From assembly GCF_000974425.1 (NCBI RefSeq), contig NZ_CP010429.1, positions 2,232,001-2,296,000 of the forward strand: a DNA stretch of 64,000 bases, written 5' to 3'. Position numbers and translations under genes: made by a program. The DNA comes from Spirosoma radiotolerans. Its GTDB lineage: Bacteria; Bacteroidota; Bacteroidia; Cytophagales; Spirosomataceae. Below are positions 7,540 through 14,640 of this stretch, one piece after another (position 1 is the stretch's first letter; each line of letters begins with the position of its first letter). The notes beneath the pieces are model-generated. The model saw only the letters and a program-made list of their open reading frames with translations. It had not been told where the DNA came from and made no database searches.

Positions 7540-8589
7540 TTATCTACCACTTAAATACTCATCTCTCAATTCTTTTGCCCTGCCAGTTACAGGTAGTTCC
7601 GACAGCGACCAGCCGTTTTTAAACGTACTATTACCCGCTCGTTCAAGCTCCAAATAATGTCGATATAGGTCTGGGTTATGATTTGCCCCGTTCGTCAAAT
7701 CAGATTTAGAACCTAGTACACATAGGGCGCAGGATAGGCGTGTATTACCAAATACATAGGCTGGATGCGCTAACCACCCTCGCAGAGCGGGATCGTATAA
7801 GCCTGCTTTGTACATAGCCTGCCGTTCGCGTAGCTCGGCCAAACTGGTGCCGATGCTATCCCAAATCATCTCTTCATTCCAGTATAGCAGTGGTCGCCAG
7901 TTGAATGCCACGCGTTGACCTTTTTGTTGACAGAAAAGAGACTGAGCAGGCGTCATAGCCGACAGGTTACGGATTGGATCAGTACTACTAGCTGTTATTC
8001 CCGTACGAACTTCAACCACTGCCTTTTTGGCCCTTGCTGAACTCTCATCACCCCGAACGCCTTCAGCGGAAATAATAACCGGATTTTCAGCCCGTAAAGC
8101 AGTGTCAATCGGACCTCGCTTCGAATCAGATGTGCAATACCGATTGGCAGCCGATGGCCAAAAAGGTTTTCGTAACTCTATATCGATAGGGCCTGACTTG
8201 TTGTGTGAGGTGCAATACCGGTTCTGAGCATCGGGCCAAAACGGCTTACCAGTTCCACTGGTAGCTTCTAGCCGCTCTTCTAAGCGGGCTACCAAGTCAC
8301 CTTTGGCACGTTGTACAACAATCAAGGGTACGTCATTCTCTTCGCAAATGCGTTTTACAAAGTCGGGTGTTTGTGGCCATTCGGCGCGGCCTAAATCCGC
8401 ATGAATGGCAAACAACTGACCATTAAAATGTTGCTGACGAAACCATCGTGAAAGCTCAATTAAAAGAGCATGAGAATCCTTACCACCGCTGATACTGATG
8501 GCTAATGTTGCACCATCTGATAAGGCTTTACGAATAACGTCAGGGATGGCTAACGTAGCTGATTGAGGAAAAAGGGCTAGCTGATTCAT
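7540..8589 (-). CDS. PAPS-reductase-like (PP-loop) protein with internal tandem duplication
   Basis: A 349-aa protein of the phosphoadenosine phosphosulfate reductase family. The nucleotide-binding PP-loop SISGGKDSH is at 32-40 and the FAIHADLG strand at 60-67. The CTSDxKRGPID motif occurs twice: residues 115-140 and 141-166 are adjacent 26-aa repeats starting KPFWP and ending LR. Phage members normally carry one. A later Cys pair (SCALC) may bind a metal or Fe-S cluster. The family uses ATP- or PAPS-type chemistry on sulfur substrates and is common in phages, where its role is not settled. No dnd partner genes are nearby, so DNA phosphorothioation is not supported. Its start overlaps the nuclease gene by 4 bases. 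Confidence 0.85.
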   Translation of the reverse strand: MNQLALFPQSATLAIPDVIRKALSDGATLAISISGGKDSHALLIELSRWFRQQHFNGQLFAIHADLGRAEWPQTPDFVKRICEENDVPLIVVQRAKGDLVARLEERLEATSGTGKPFWPDAQNRYCTSHNKSGPIDIELRKPFWPSAANRYCTSDSKRGPIDTALRAENPVIISAEGVRGDESSARAKKAVVEVRTGITASSTDPIRNLSAMTPAQSLFCQQKGQRVAFNWRPLLYWNEEMIWDSIGTSLAELRERQAMYKAGLYDPALRGWLAHPAYVFGNTRLSCALCVLGSKSDLTNGANHNPDLYRHYLELERAGNSTFKNGWSLSELPVTGRAKELRDEYLSGR

Positions 8590-9266
8590 GCGTCAGCCTC
8601 CTCCTTTCGGCTCCAGCTGGAGGGGCGCCAGCCGTCCGGTTTCTGACTCTCTTTGAACGCATCACCCAGCAACCGGGCGTTTTTGCGTCTGGCCATATCG
8701 ATCATCGCTCGCCGGTCGTGGCTCATATTCATGTTGACCGTGAATACCTCGTACGGACTCCGCTTCTGGACACCGACGAAAATAAAACTGTACTCAAAAC
8801 CAAAAGCATCTAAGTAAAAGGCCGCTTGTCGGTCGTAGCCATACCTAACAAAACAATCAAAGAATTCCTGTCCGCTACGGGCTGAAGTAGTTTTTAAATC
8901 AAAAAGTACGGCGGGCGGGTTAAGCCACTGGGCGTCAATCTTGGCTTTGAGGGACAGGCCCGTCCGTGGACAGGTCCAGTACTTCTCTATTTCGTGACAG
9001 CCCGGCGTCTGCCAGTGTTCGACCCAGTTTGGTACGGTCTTCTTGATGCTGGCTTTCATCTTGAGTAAATGCGCCTGGTCTTTGACGTGCAGCTTATCCC
9101 ATAGGTTAGACGTATTGGGCTCCAGAATCAAGCTGTGAAAGACCGTACCGAACAGGGCGGCTTTGGGGTCGATGGGCTTGATTTGTCCGCCCGTACGCAT
9201 TGCAAATAGCTCGCTGAGGTCACTATTGGAGTAGGCTGGATAGGTTCTGTATTGATGGTCAGTCAT
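8586..9266 (-). CDS. PD-(D/E)XK nuclease, RecE/exonuclease VIII-like (DUF3799-type)
   Basis: A 226-aa protein with the expected catalytic signature: H44 in GTVFHSLI, D111 in KAKIDAQW, D123 and K125 in LFDLKTT, and QxxxY at 147-151. This matches RecB-type phage exonucleases that resect double-stranded ends for recombination, like RecE. It overlaps the PAPS-reductase-like gene (ATGA) and the next gene by 8 bases, so it is within a tight operon. A single-strand annealing partner is expected nearby; the 211-aa protein at 10576-11211 is the only candidate, without recognised similarity. Confidence 0.85.
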   Translation of the reverse strand: MTDHQYRTYPAYSNSDLSELFAMRTGGQIKPIDPKAALFGTVFHSLILEPNTSNLWDKLHVKDQAHLLKMKASIKKTVPNWVEHWQTPGCHEIEKYWTCPRTGLSLKAKIDAQWLNPPAVLFDLKTTSARSGQEFFDCFVRYGYDRQAAFYLDAFGFEYSFIFVGVQKRSPYEVFTVNMNMSHDRRAMIDMARRKNARLLGDAFKESQKPDGWRPSSWSRKEEADA

Positions 9267-9543
9267 TGGGGAGCAGGGTTAGATAGGGGTATGTGCCGGA
9301 GATGATGTCGGCCTCAATTTGTTTTGCATAATCAGCCTCGTTGATTTCATAGGTGCCTAAAAGCAGGTAGTTCCCTTCGACGCCGTGACAGAAAAGAGTT
9401 GCGTTACCGGTATAGTGGGTATACATGAGTTTAAGGTGGATGTCTTCCCGAAACTCTTTCTCGTTTGTGCAATGCACGATGGCTGTCAGGCGCGCGCTTT
9501 CTTCGTCGTATTCGATTCGTACCGTGTTCAGTAAATCGGTCAT
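9259..9543 (-). CDS. Hypothetical protein (94 aa)
   Basis: Starts MTDLLNTVRIEYDE and ends LTLLPND; mixed alpha/beta, soluble, acidic. It overlaps genes on both sides by a few bases (8 with the nuclease, 4 with the 61-aa gene), showing translational coupling in the leftward recombination operon. No family recognised. Confidence 0.75.
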   Translation of the reverse strand: MTDLLNTVRIEYDEESARLTAIVHCTNEKEFREDIHLKLMYTHYTGNATLFCHGVEGNYLLLGTYEINEADYAKQIEADIISGTYPYLTLLPND

Positions 9544-9725
9544 TGTCGTATCAGTTTAACGTGTTCACTACTGTAGCACCGGGCCTTATCCTTTTTATCC
9601 TCCATGACTTTGATCAGGCCGCTCGATGTCCAGCCAATCACGGTACCGGTAAAATTGCGGACGTGGAACCCGCGTCGGTGGACGGCCACACGGACGCGGG
9701 ATTGTGGTATGATTTCAGCGTTCAT
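9540..9725 (-). CDS. Hypothetical small SH3-like protein (61 aa)
   Basis: Sequence MNAEIIPQSRVRVAV...NFTGTVIGWTSSGLIKV suggests a small SH3/KOW-like beta-barrel: RVRV strand, GTVIGW strand, then IKVMED and VKLI. It touches both neighbours (4-base overlap downstream, shared base upstream). Such proteins occur in phage early operons without assigned role. The fold call is inference from pattern only. Confidence 0.65.
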   Translation of the reverse strand: MNAEIIPQSRVRVAVHRRGFHVRNFTGTVIGWTSSGLIKVMEDKKDKARCYSSEHVKLIRQ

Positions 9726-10522
9726 CAGAAAGGCTCGGTTTGTGATGCCTGTAGATCCCAGACGTTAGGCACGACGACGGTATTAAGTCGCTCACTAACA
9801 AAGCTCTCCCGCAGGTAGCTGGGCAGTTTATCCATTAACTCCCTGTACATATCAATACCCAGCACCTGAGCGACGTAACACTCATGTACGCTGTTGATGT
9901 GGGCAACGATGTCCATTAGGTCAGCGTGAAATTCGCGGACGTTGAACTCGTCGAGGTTTACCATCTTTTCGATGTCGCGGTCGGTCGACGAGATTCGGAG
10001 CCGACTCATTAGGTTGAAAAACGTCGTTCGGCCGATTGGTCCATTATGAGGGCTGCACATGTTCTTTTTTAACTCCCGTTGGCGCGTAATACGCATAATG
10101 CGAACCAAGCCATGATTGCTCGTCCGGGTCACGGTGATTCGATTTTGACCGTAGGCGTAGAAACTTAGCGAGTGAGGGTAATACTCGGTTGCTATCAGAT
10201 TACCAACAGCGCGACCTATGTTATTCTCATTTGAGATGTTGTTGCCCATTGCAGCCAGAAACGCTCTCGACGAAAACAGCACAGAGTAATAAGCCTGTGG
10301 GAATGTCCAGTGCAGAGACGATTGCAAATACTGCTCGTCGTTAACGACGGGTGTTATACGCAAAGCGTATTCAGCCGACCAGCAATTGAGCAGTAACGCT
10401 TTGATGGCTTTGTAATCGAGGGACTCGGGCGTCTGGATAGTACGCGTAATAAGCTGAGTACCTTCGGGCGAGTTGAGCCGGATATACGAAGCCAGGGCGC
10501 GAAAATGATCTGAGAAATGCAT
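9725..10522 (-). CDS. Hypothetical early protein (265 aa)
   Basis: Soluble and mostly helical, starting MHFSDHFRALASYIRLNS. A segment near residue 75 (AYYSVLFSSRAFLAAMG) resembles the helix of HEPN-like domains, but the Rx4-6H catalytic motif typical of HEPN nucleases is not clearly present, so no function is assigned. It precedes the 61-aa gene with coupled start and stop, and a 10-bp stem-loop lies in front of it. No known family recognised. Confidence 0.7.
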   Translation of the reverse strand: MHFSDHFRALASYIRLNSPEGTQLITRTIQTPESLDYKAIKALLLNCWSAEYALRITPVVNDEQYLQSSLHWTFPQAYYSVLFSSRAFLAAMGNNISNENNIGRAVGNLIATEYYPHSLSFYAYGQNRITVTRTSNHGLVRIMRITRQRELKKNMCSPHNGPIGRTTFFNLMSRLRISSTDRDIEKMVNLDEFNVREFHADLMDIVAHINSVHECYVAQVLGIDMYRELMDKLPSYLRESFVSERLNTVVVPNVWDLQASQTEPF

Positions 10523-10536
10523 ACAAAAAGAGTTTA

Positions 10537-10563
10537 GGCCGCTACTGATGAGAAGTAGCGGCC
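10537..10563 (-). other. Intercistronic stem-loop (10-bp stem)
   Basis: GGCCGCTACT (10537-10546) pairs with AGTAGCGGCC (10554-10563) across a 7-base loop. It lies in the 53-base gap between two leftward genes and lacks a T tract, so RNA processing or stability is more likely than full termination. Confidence 0.55.
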
Positions 10564-10575
10564 GGGTGAGAGAGA

Positions 10576-11211
10576 TTATTGAGCAGCGGGCAACAGGTCC
10601 GGTTCTTCCGCAGGAGGGGTAAACGGATTGAAATAGTTGAAGGTCGATTTGTTGTTGGCGATGTCGGTTAGTGTCTCGATCCGGTAAATCCGGCGATCCT
10701 GTGCGTATTCGCCCAATTCCTTGCTCCGCTCGACGTCAGCCAGCTTGTAGGTAAATGAAGCGATGTAATAGACGCCTTTGGGCTGAATGTTGTTATTCTC
10801 TTTCTTCTCAGCCACAACCGTAATGACCACGTCGGCGAGCGTCAGGTCATCATAATACAGGGGCTCGATCAACCGAAAGATGTTATCCACGCTGTAGCCG
10901 TGGAAGAGTACCGCCGACACACAGTTCTTCTCGTCGATAAAGAATAACTCCGCCCAGTTCTTGGTACCCATGTTGAGGATATTATCCGTAAAAATCCGGC
11001 CCGCGATGGGCTGAAAGGTGAGCGTCCGGCCCAGCTTCTCCGTGCCGTTGATGTTAAAAACGCCCTCTTTGGCATCGAATCGGTATTGGCGCGGGTGCCC
11101 TTCGAGGTACTTGAACTTATCGACGACTTCGCCCGTCAGTTCGTGGACTTTCTGGTACGACTTGAGATTGCCTTCAGCGACGGCGGTTTGTACTGCTTTA
11201 GTGGTAGACAT
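10576..11211 (-). CDS. Hypothetical early protein (211 aa), possible recombination or ssDNA-binding partner
   Basis: Starts MSTTKAVQTAVAEGNLKSYQ and ends with an acidic, proline-rich tail (EEPDLLPAAQ). The middle is beta-rich (TLTFQPIAGRIF, WAELFFIDE, VSAVLFHGYS), compatible with an OB-like fold. In this position, between an exonuclease-containing operon and its promoter, an annealing or single-strand-binding protein would be expected. That is inference from context; I see no family motif. Stem-loops or short gaps separate it from neighbours. Confidence 0.65.
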   Translation of the reverse strand: MSTTKAVQTAVAEGNLKSYQKVHELTGEVVDKFKYLEGHPRQYRFDAKEGVFNINGTEKLGRTLTFQPIAGRIFTDNILNMGTKNWAELFFIDEKNCVSAVLFHGYSVDNIFRLIEPLYYDDLTLADVVITVVAEKKENNNIQPKGVYYIASFTYKLADVERSKELGEYAQDRRIYRIETLTDIANNKSTFNYFNPFTPPAEEPDLLPAAQ

Positions 11212-11241
11212 GAGAGAAAAAATAAAAGGGTGAAAAGACGA

Positions 11242-11436
11242 TTACTTGTTAAGGACTTCGATTAGGGCATCGGCAATTTCTACAGCTTGCTTTGCTACTG
11301 TCGAGGGCGATTCGTACTTATCTGACAATTTCATAAGTGCTTGAGCCGCGAAGTATTCCCGCTTACTGAGCCCCCATTGTGGCATACCTTCATTGATGTC
11401 GAGCGGGAAAGCCGACTGTTCTCCATTGTTGTCCAT
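11242..11436 (-). CDS. Small phage protein (64 aa), GLxKREYFAAxAL type
   Basis: MDNNGEQSAFPLDINEGMPQ followed by WGLSKREYFAAQALMKL and a helical tail ending ADALIEVLNK. This layout (food-like FP motif, GLTKREYFAA helix, AxxxADAL helix) is typical of a widespread phage family of unknown function. It lies 30 bases upstream of the 211-aa gene start and just after an intercistronic stem-loop. Confidence 0.75.
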   Translation of the reverse strand: MDNNGEQSAFPLDINEGMPQWGLSKREYFAAQALMKLSDKYESPSTVAKQAVEIADALIEVLNK

Positions 11437-11454
11437 TGTGAAAGGTTGATTTAT

Positions 11455-11474
11455 GGCCCGGTGTGAGCCGGGCC
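11455..11474 (-). other. Intercistronic stem-loop (7-bp GC stem)
   Basis: GGCCCGG (11455-11461) and CCGGGCC (11468-11474) with a 6-base loop lie in the gap between two leftward genes. No T tract follows. Confidence 0.5.
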
Positions 11475-11486
11475 GGTTAGGATTGA

Positions 11487-11786
11487 TTAAGCAAGGATTA
11501 GTCGGTCAGCCCGAAACGAGCGCCAGCCCATTGCCAGCGTATCGTAATAGCGAATAGCCAGCACGGAGCCGGGTTTGCTGTCTGTTGTCGTTACGGCCGG
11601 AGCCAAACCGTAGTAGCCGACCGCGAACCGCTCGGAGCCGTCGTCTTTGCGGTAAAAGAAGGAGACGGGCTTGACGAGCATTTCAGCTTTGAGCCGGATA
11701 ACTGCCCACGCGCGTTTGAGCGCCTGAGAGAGCGAAAAACCCTGTTTGCGGAGGGCATTGGCGAGGATCATTAATTGACGTTTCAT
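11487..11786 (-). CDS. SH3-beta-barrel-like protein (99 aa), DUF2693-like
   Basis: An N-terminal helical part (LRKQGFSLSQALKRAWAVIRL, here about residues 12-32) is followed by a beta part with VSFFYRKDDGSERFAVG and a C-terminal W/R-rich segment. This two-part layout is seen in small proteins of Bacteroidota mobile elements grouped as SH3 beta-barrel or DUF2693. Role unknown. It lies between stem-loop 11455-11474 and the GIY-YIG gene, in the same leftward operon. Confidence 0.6.
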   Translation of the reverse strand: MKRQLMILANALRKQGFSLSQALKRAWAVIRLKAEMLVKPVSFFYRKDDGSERFAVGYYGLAPAVTTTDSKPGSVLAIRYYDTLAMGWRSFRADRLILA

Positions 11787-11824
11787 GTGAATGCAGTTGT
11801 TAAGCGATTGACTGATTTTGTTGA

Positions 11825-12211
11825 TTACTTGAGTCCAGACGGACGCGAATGATAGCCGCCGTTATAGCGCTTGTTAAAAGGGGGTAGAAAATGCTCAATT
11901 GCTTCGCGCTCTATCTTGTCCCAGAGAGACTCATCACGGACTTTTAAAATAGTCACGTAGGTAAAATCCATGTCCGCGCGCTTGAGGTGCGTCATAATTC
12001 TGCCTTTGATGTGAGCGCTTTGTCCGACGTATTGCAGCTCCCCTGACTCATTAAATAGATAGTACAGGCCGCAGCCAATGTTGGCCATGCCTTTAGCCAC
12101 GATTCGTCTCGACCATAGCTTATAGAGGTCTAAGTGAATCGGAAGGGGCAACCGAATAGGCTTGATGCCTGTAATTAGTGGGCGAGGCTTATTAGCACGA
12201 TTCGTCTCCAT
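11825..12211 (-). CDS. GIY-YIG domain protein (128 aa)
   Basis: First gene of the leftward early operon. The GIY-YIG signature is complete: GLYYLF at 48-53, YVGQS at 61-65, R71, the catalytic E103 in EREAIE, and N113 in PFNKRYN. The single domain with an N-terminal extension could be a nicking or homing-type endonuclease, or a repair-like nuclease acting during recombination. Transcription begins at the operator-controlled promoter 12235-12264. Confidence 0.85.
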   Translation of the reverse strand: METNRANKPRPLITGIKPIRLPLPIHLDLYKLWSRRIVAKGMANIGCGLYYLFNESGELQYVGQSAHIKGRIMTHLKRADMDFTYVTILKVRDESLWDKIEREAIEHFLPPFNKRYNGGYHSRPSGLK

Positions 12212-12234
12212 TTTGATTTGCTTTATTGACTCAA

Positions 12235-12264
12235 CAAAGATATAACAAATGTTATTAAAATCAA
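12235..12264 (-). promoter_or_regulatory. Leftward early promoter (recombination operon)
   Basis: On the minus strand, TTG (12262-12264), a 19-base spacer and TATCTTTG (12235-12242) match the Bacteroidota consensus exactly. Two operator palindromes overlap it. It should drive the genes from 12211 down to about 6606. Confidence 0.8.
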
Positions 12265-12277
12265 TAACAAATATTAT
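12242..12277. promoter_or_regulatory. Operator pair O1 (22-bp spacing)
   Basis: ATAACAAATGTTAT at 12242-12255 and ATAACAAATATTAT at 12264-12277. The first lies in the promoter spacer against the -7 box, the second covers the -33 box. Binding would block the leftward promoter. The same arrangement occurs at 53.7 and 54.1 kb. Confidence 0.8.
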
Positions 12278-12348
12278 ATAAAAATTTTGTTGTTATCTGA
12301 CTTAGTTCACTATTGCTTATCATTCAGGTATTTATGGATGAGATTTTA

Positions 12349-12362
12349 ATAACATTTGTTAT
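12349..12362. promoter_or_regulatory. Single operator palindrome upstream of rightward gene block
   Basis: ATAACATTTGTTAT is the exact reverse complement of the consensus operator. It lies 37 bases before the ATG at 12400, so the rightward block may be under the same repressor. No consensus -7 box is clear here. Confidence 0.7.
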
Positions 12363-12399
12363 TTTTGTTTCATACTTATTCCCCCACGTCTATAAATCC

Positions 12400-12870
12400 A
12401 TGAAAACAAGCGTACCTGCCCTCTTTGACGAGATCGCTGACGATCAACCCTATTTCTTTGGCGTTCAAGCCAATCCTATCCGGGAATCATTGCCCACGCT
12501 GACGTACCGATTTGACAGGGGCACGATTGGCCTATCGAAAGGGCTGTTAAACCTATTGGGCATTCAGGCAAATTGCTTTGTGGGCTTTGTGACCATCAAG
12601 CGGGCCATTTACATCTATATCGTACCGGGTCAGGGTCGTTACTGGGTCAATACGTCGACCCGGTTCAAGTCCGGCATCTGTTCGGGTACGATTTGCGCCA
12701 AACAGTTTGTCCGCGAAGCCATGCGGAGCGTCGGCAACGGGCCGGGTGAGATTATTAGTTTTCCGGTAGCGCCGTTCAGCACGACGGCGACCGAGCTTGG
12801 CTTAGACCCGGACGTCTATACCGTACCGTTTTACCGGATTGTCACGGACCAAAAATCGCTGAGGGCGTAA
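12400..12870 (+). CDS. Hypothetical protein (156 aa), first gene of rightward block
   Basis: The ATG at 12400 (MKTSVPALFDEIADDQ) is preferred over an upstream in-frame ATG at 12313, because the extra segment is AT-rich, hydrophobic and covers the operator at 12349. The protein is beta-rich with repeated Gly turns (YRFDRGTIGLSKGLLNLLGI, GQGRYWVN) and no recognised domain. It lies just before the small terminase gene and behind an operator, so an early regulator or packaging-linked function is possible. Confidence 0.65.
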   Translation: MKTSVPALFDEIADDQPYFFGVQANPIRESLPTLTYRFDRGTIGLSKGLLNLLGIQANCFVGFVTIKRAIYIYIVPGQGRYWVNTSTRFKSGICSGTICAKQFVREAMRSVGNGPGEIISFPVAPFSTTATELGLDPDVYTVPFYRIVTDQKSLRA

Positions 12871-12891
12871 GACCGGGCTTACCTTATATCT

Positions 12892-13503
12892 ATGGAAGAT
12901 CAGACAGCGTCTACTGACGGGCAGGAAGAGACAACCGTACCAGCCTGGTACGATGGACTGACGGACAAACAGCGACGTTTTGTCGAGGAGTACTGTATTG
13001 ATTTCAACGCGACGCGCGCGGCCAAAACAGCCGGCTACTCCGATAAGACTGCACAGGAGCAGGGTAGTCGATTGTTATCAAATGTTATGGTTCGCAAAGC
13101 CATCGACGATTACCTGGATTCGCTGTCGATGACCAGCGCCGAGGCTATCTATCGACTTACCTCAATGGGTCGCGGGTCGATTGCTCCCTTTGTCGAGCCG
13201 TACGGTCGCGGCTTGAAATTCGACTTCAATACCGAGGAGGCCAAAGCCAACATGCACCTGATTAAAAAGATCACCAATGGCAAGGACGGTATGTCATTCG
13301 AGTTACACGACCCCAAAGACGCCATTTTCAAGATTATGCAGCTACGCGGTAAGGTCGTCAGCAAACACGAGCATACTGGAGCCAATGGCGGGCCGATCAA
13401 GACCGACAGCAAACAGCAAAGTACGGTGTACATCGTCGACACGACCGAGGGCCACAAAGTACCTGCACCCGATGATGACTATTCAAACCCGGACGCACAA
13501 TGA
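12892..13503 (+). CDS. terS: Terminase small subunit
   Basis: A 203-aa protein. Residues about 22-75 carry the small-terminase helix-turn-helix signature: LTDKQRRFVEEYCIDFNATR, then AAKTAGYSDKTAQEQGSRLL and KPxI-like VRKAIDDYL. This subunit recognises the packaging site and delivers DNA to the large subunit. The C-terminal region is charged with a coiled segment. It ends overlapping the next start by 4 bases (ATGA). The large subunit lies 1.1 kb downstream with three small genes between. Confidence 0.88.
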   Translation: MEDQTASTDGQEETTVPAWYDGLTDKQRRFVEEYCIDFNATRAAKTAGYSDKTAQEQGSRLLSNVMVRKAIDDYLDSLSMTSAEAIYRLTSMGRGSIAPFVEPYGRGLKFDFNTEEAKANMHLIKKITNGKDGMSFELHDPKDAIFKIMQLRGKVVSKHEHTGANGGPIKTDSKQQSTVYIVDTTEGHKVPAPDDDYSNPDAQ

Positions 13504-13937
13504 TAGACGACTCAGAATTAAGTATCGAAAAGATCAGGGCGTTAAAAGCGGAGCTACGCGCTAAAGTAGGCGTATTGCCGTATGATCCACTTGTCGAGGC
13601 ACGAATGCACCTGCTTAAGCGAATGGGTCAGGAGTTAGACCGAAAGTGCGCCGTTATGGTAATCGCCGGGTTTCGTCCTATTGGTAGAATGCTCGCTCGT
13701 CAGTTAGCCGCGATGCCTATAGAAAAGGCAACCGCTTTCCTTGAGGAGATCGGCACTATCAAAGCCGATGACATGGAGCGGATTCGGCAGCAACTCGACC
13801 AGGCGATGAGCGTCGGCCGCGTCAAGGCTGAAGACTTAGTACCATTTCGCAACTATCAGCAGCCCGGCTCTCGTCGTGGCCGTAACATCAAACCCGACGA
13901 GTCGCGAAAGGCTCGTTATTCTCAATCGAGGAAATGA
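13500..13937 (+). CDS. Hypothetical protein (145 aa) in packaging region
   Basis: Starts with an ATGA overlap on terS and is highly charged and helical, with a basic C-terminus (SRRGRN...RKARYSQSRK). Residues 30-60 (ARMHLLKRMGQELDRKCAVMV) form an amphipathic helix. A nucleic-acid-associated role beside terminase is possible, but no family is recognised. Confidence 0.7.
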   Translation: MIDDSELSIEKIRALKAELRAKVGVLPYDPLVEARMHLLKRMGQELDRKCAVMVIAGFRPIGRMLARQLAAMPIEKATAFLEEIGTIKADDMERIRQQLDQAMSVGRVKAEDLVPFRNYQQPGSRRGRNIKPDESRKARYSQSRK

Positions 13938-14101
13938 GACTATTACTCGTCACGCTGACTAGCACACTGGTAGCTGTCGCCCTCAACCTGACGGCTCACG
14001 CGCTGTCTACCCGTATTGACATCTGGCCCAACGCGGCCAAGGTGCAACCGCCCAGGCGAACGCATTACATCTCGTTGCTGGATGAAGACTTACCCTTTTG
14101 A
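13934..14101 (+). CDS. Small secreted or membrane-anchored peptide (55 aa)
   Basis: ATG at 13934 overlaps the previous stop. The N-terminus MRLLLVTLTSTLVAVALNL is a hydrophobic signal or anchor; the remainder is short and polar and ends in LLDEDLPF. No family recognised. Gene-to-gene overlap and a good hydrophobic leader support coding status. Confidence 0.5.
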   Translation: MRLLLVTLTSTLVAVALNLTAHALSTRIDIWPNAAKVQPPRRTHYISLLDEDLPF

Positions 14102-14168
14102 GTTATTCGCAACTGGGTAGAATTAATCGATGGCATCGTTTACCAAGTAAACTAAAAACTAAATCAGC

Positions 14169-14552
14169 ATGCCGTTTACTATCACGCCTAAACAACTTGT
14201 CCAGTTTAAGAAACTTGTCAACTCTCAACCTCTTGAGTTTTATGAGAATGCGAGCTTATACAACTCGCTGGCGGTACCAGCAAAGGAGATTATTCGCTAT
14301 GTCAACAAAGAATACCCAGGCGAATTTGCGTCGTTGTATAATCGATTAACGAACGCCCAAGACGGAGAGCACCTGTCTATTATTGCCATGAATCAGACTG
14401 GAACGCTCAAAAAAGTGCTTAATCTATATGAACAGGCATATCAAGCGGAGTTAATGGAAGAGTTGAGCGAGAAGGAAATTGGCAAAATGAATGGATACGA
14501 GTATCAACTAATCATGGTGGACATGATTAGAAAAGTCTCAGAGCTTAAATAA
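14169..14552 (+). CDS. Hypothetical protein (127 aa), AT-rich insert in packaging genes
   Basis: Soluble helical protein starting MPFTITPKQLVQFKKLVNSQ and ending MIRKVSELK. Base composition is clearly more AT-rich than terS and terL on either side, suggesting a later acquisition (moron). No signal, membrane segment or recognised domain. The 88-base gap after it holds no further gene. Confidence 0.7.
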   Translation: MPFTITPKQLVQFKKLVNSQPLEFYENASLYNSLAVPAKEIIRYVNKEYPGEFASLYNRLTNAQDGEHLSIIAMNQTGTLKKVLNLYEQAYQAELMEELSEKEIGKMNGYEYQLIMVDMIRKVSELK

Positions 14553-14640
14553 TCTACGAATAGCTATTTAACGAATGGTCCGTTTATTCCGAATCTAGTA
14601 GGGTAGGCGGGCTAGTCTCTTATTGGCCGTAAATTAAAGA

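Noticed and set aside
7540-8589. DndC-type DNA phosphorothioation system
   Set aside because: Only the PP-loop reductase-like gene is present; dndA, B, D, E partners are absent.
9725-10522. HEPN toxin
   Set aside because: One helix resembles HEPN proteins, but the Rx4-6H motif and a partner nucleotidyltransferase or antitoxin are not evident.
12313-12399. Upstream ATG of the first rightward gene
   Set aside because: The added 29 residues are encoded by the operator and promoter region and are hydrophobic AT-rich filler; the protein reads naturally from 12400.
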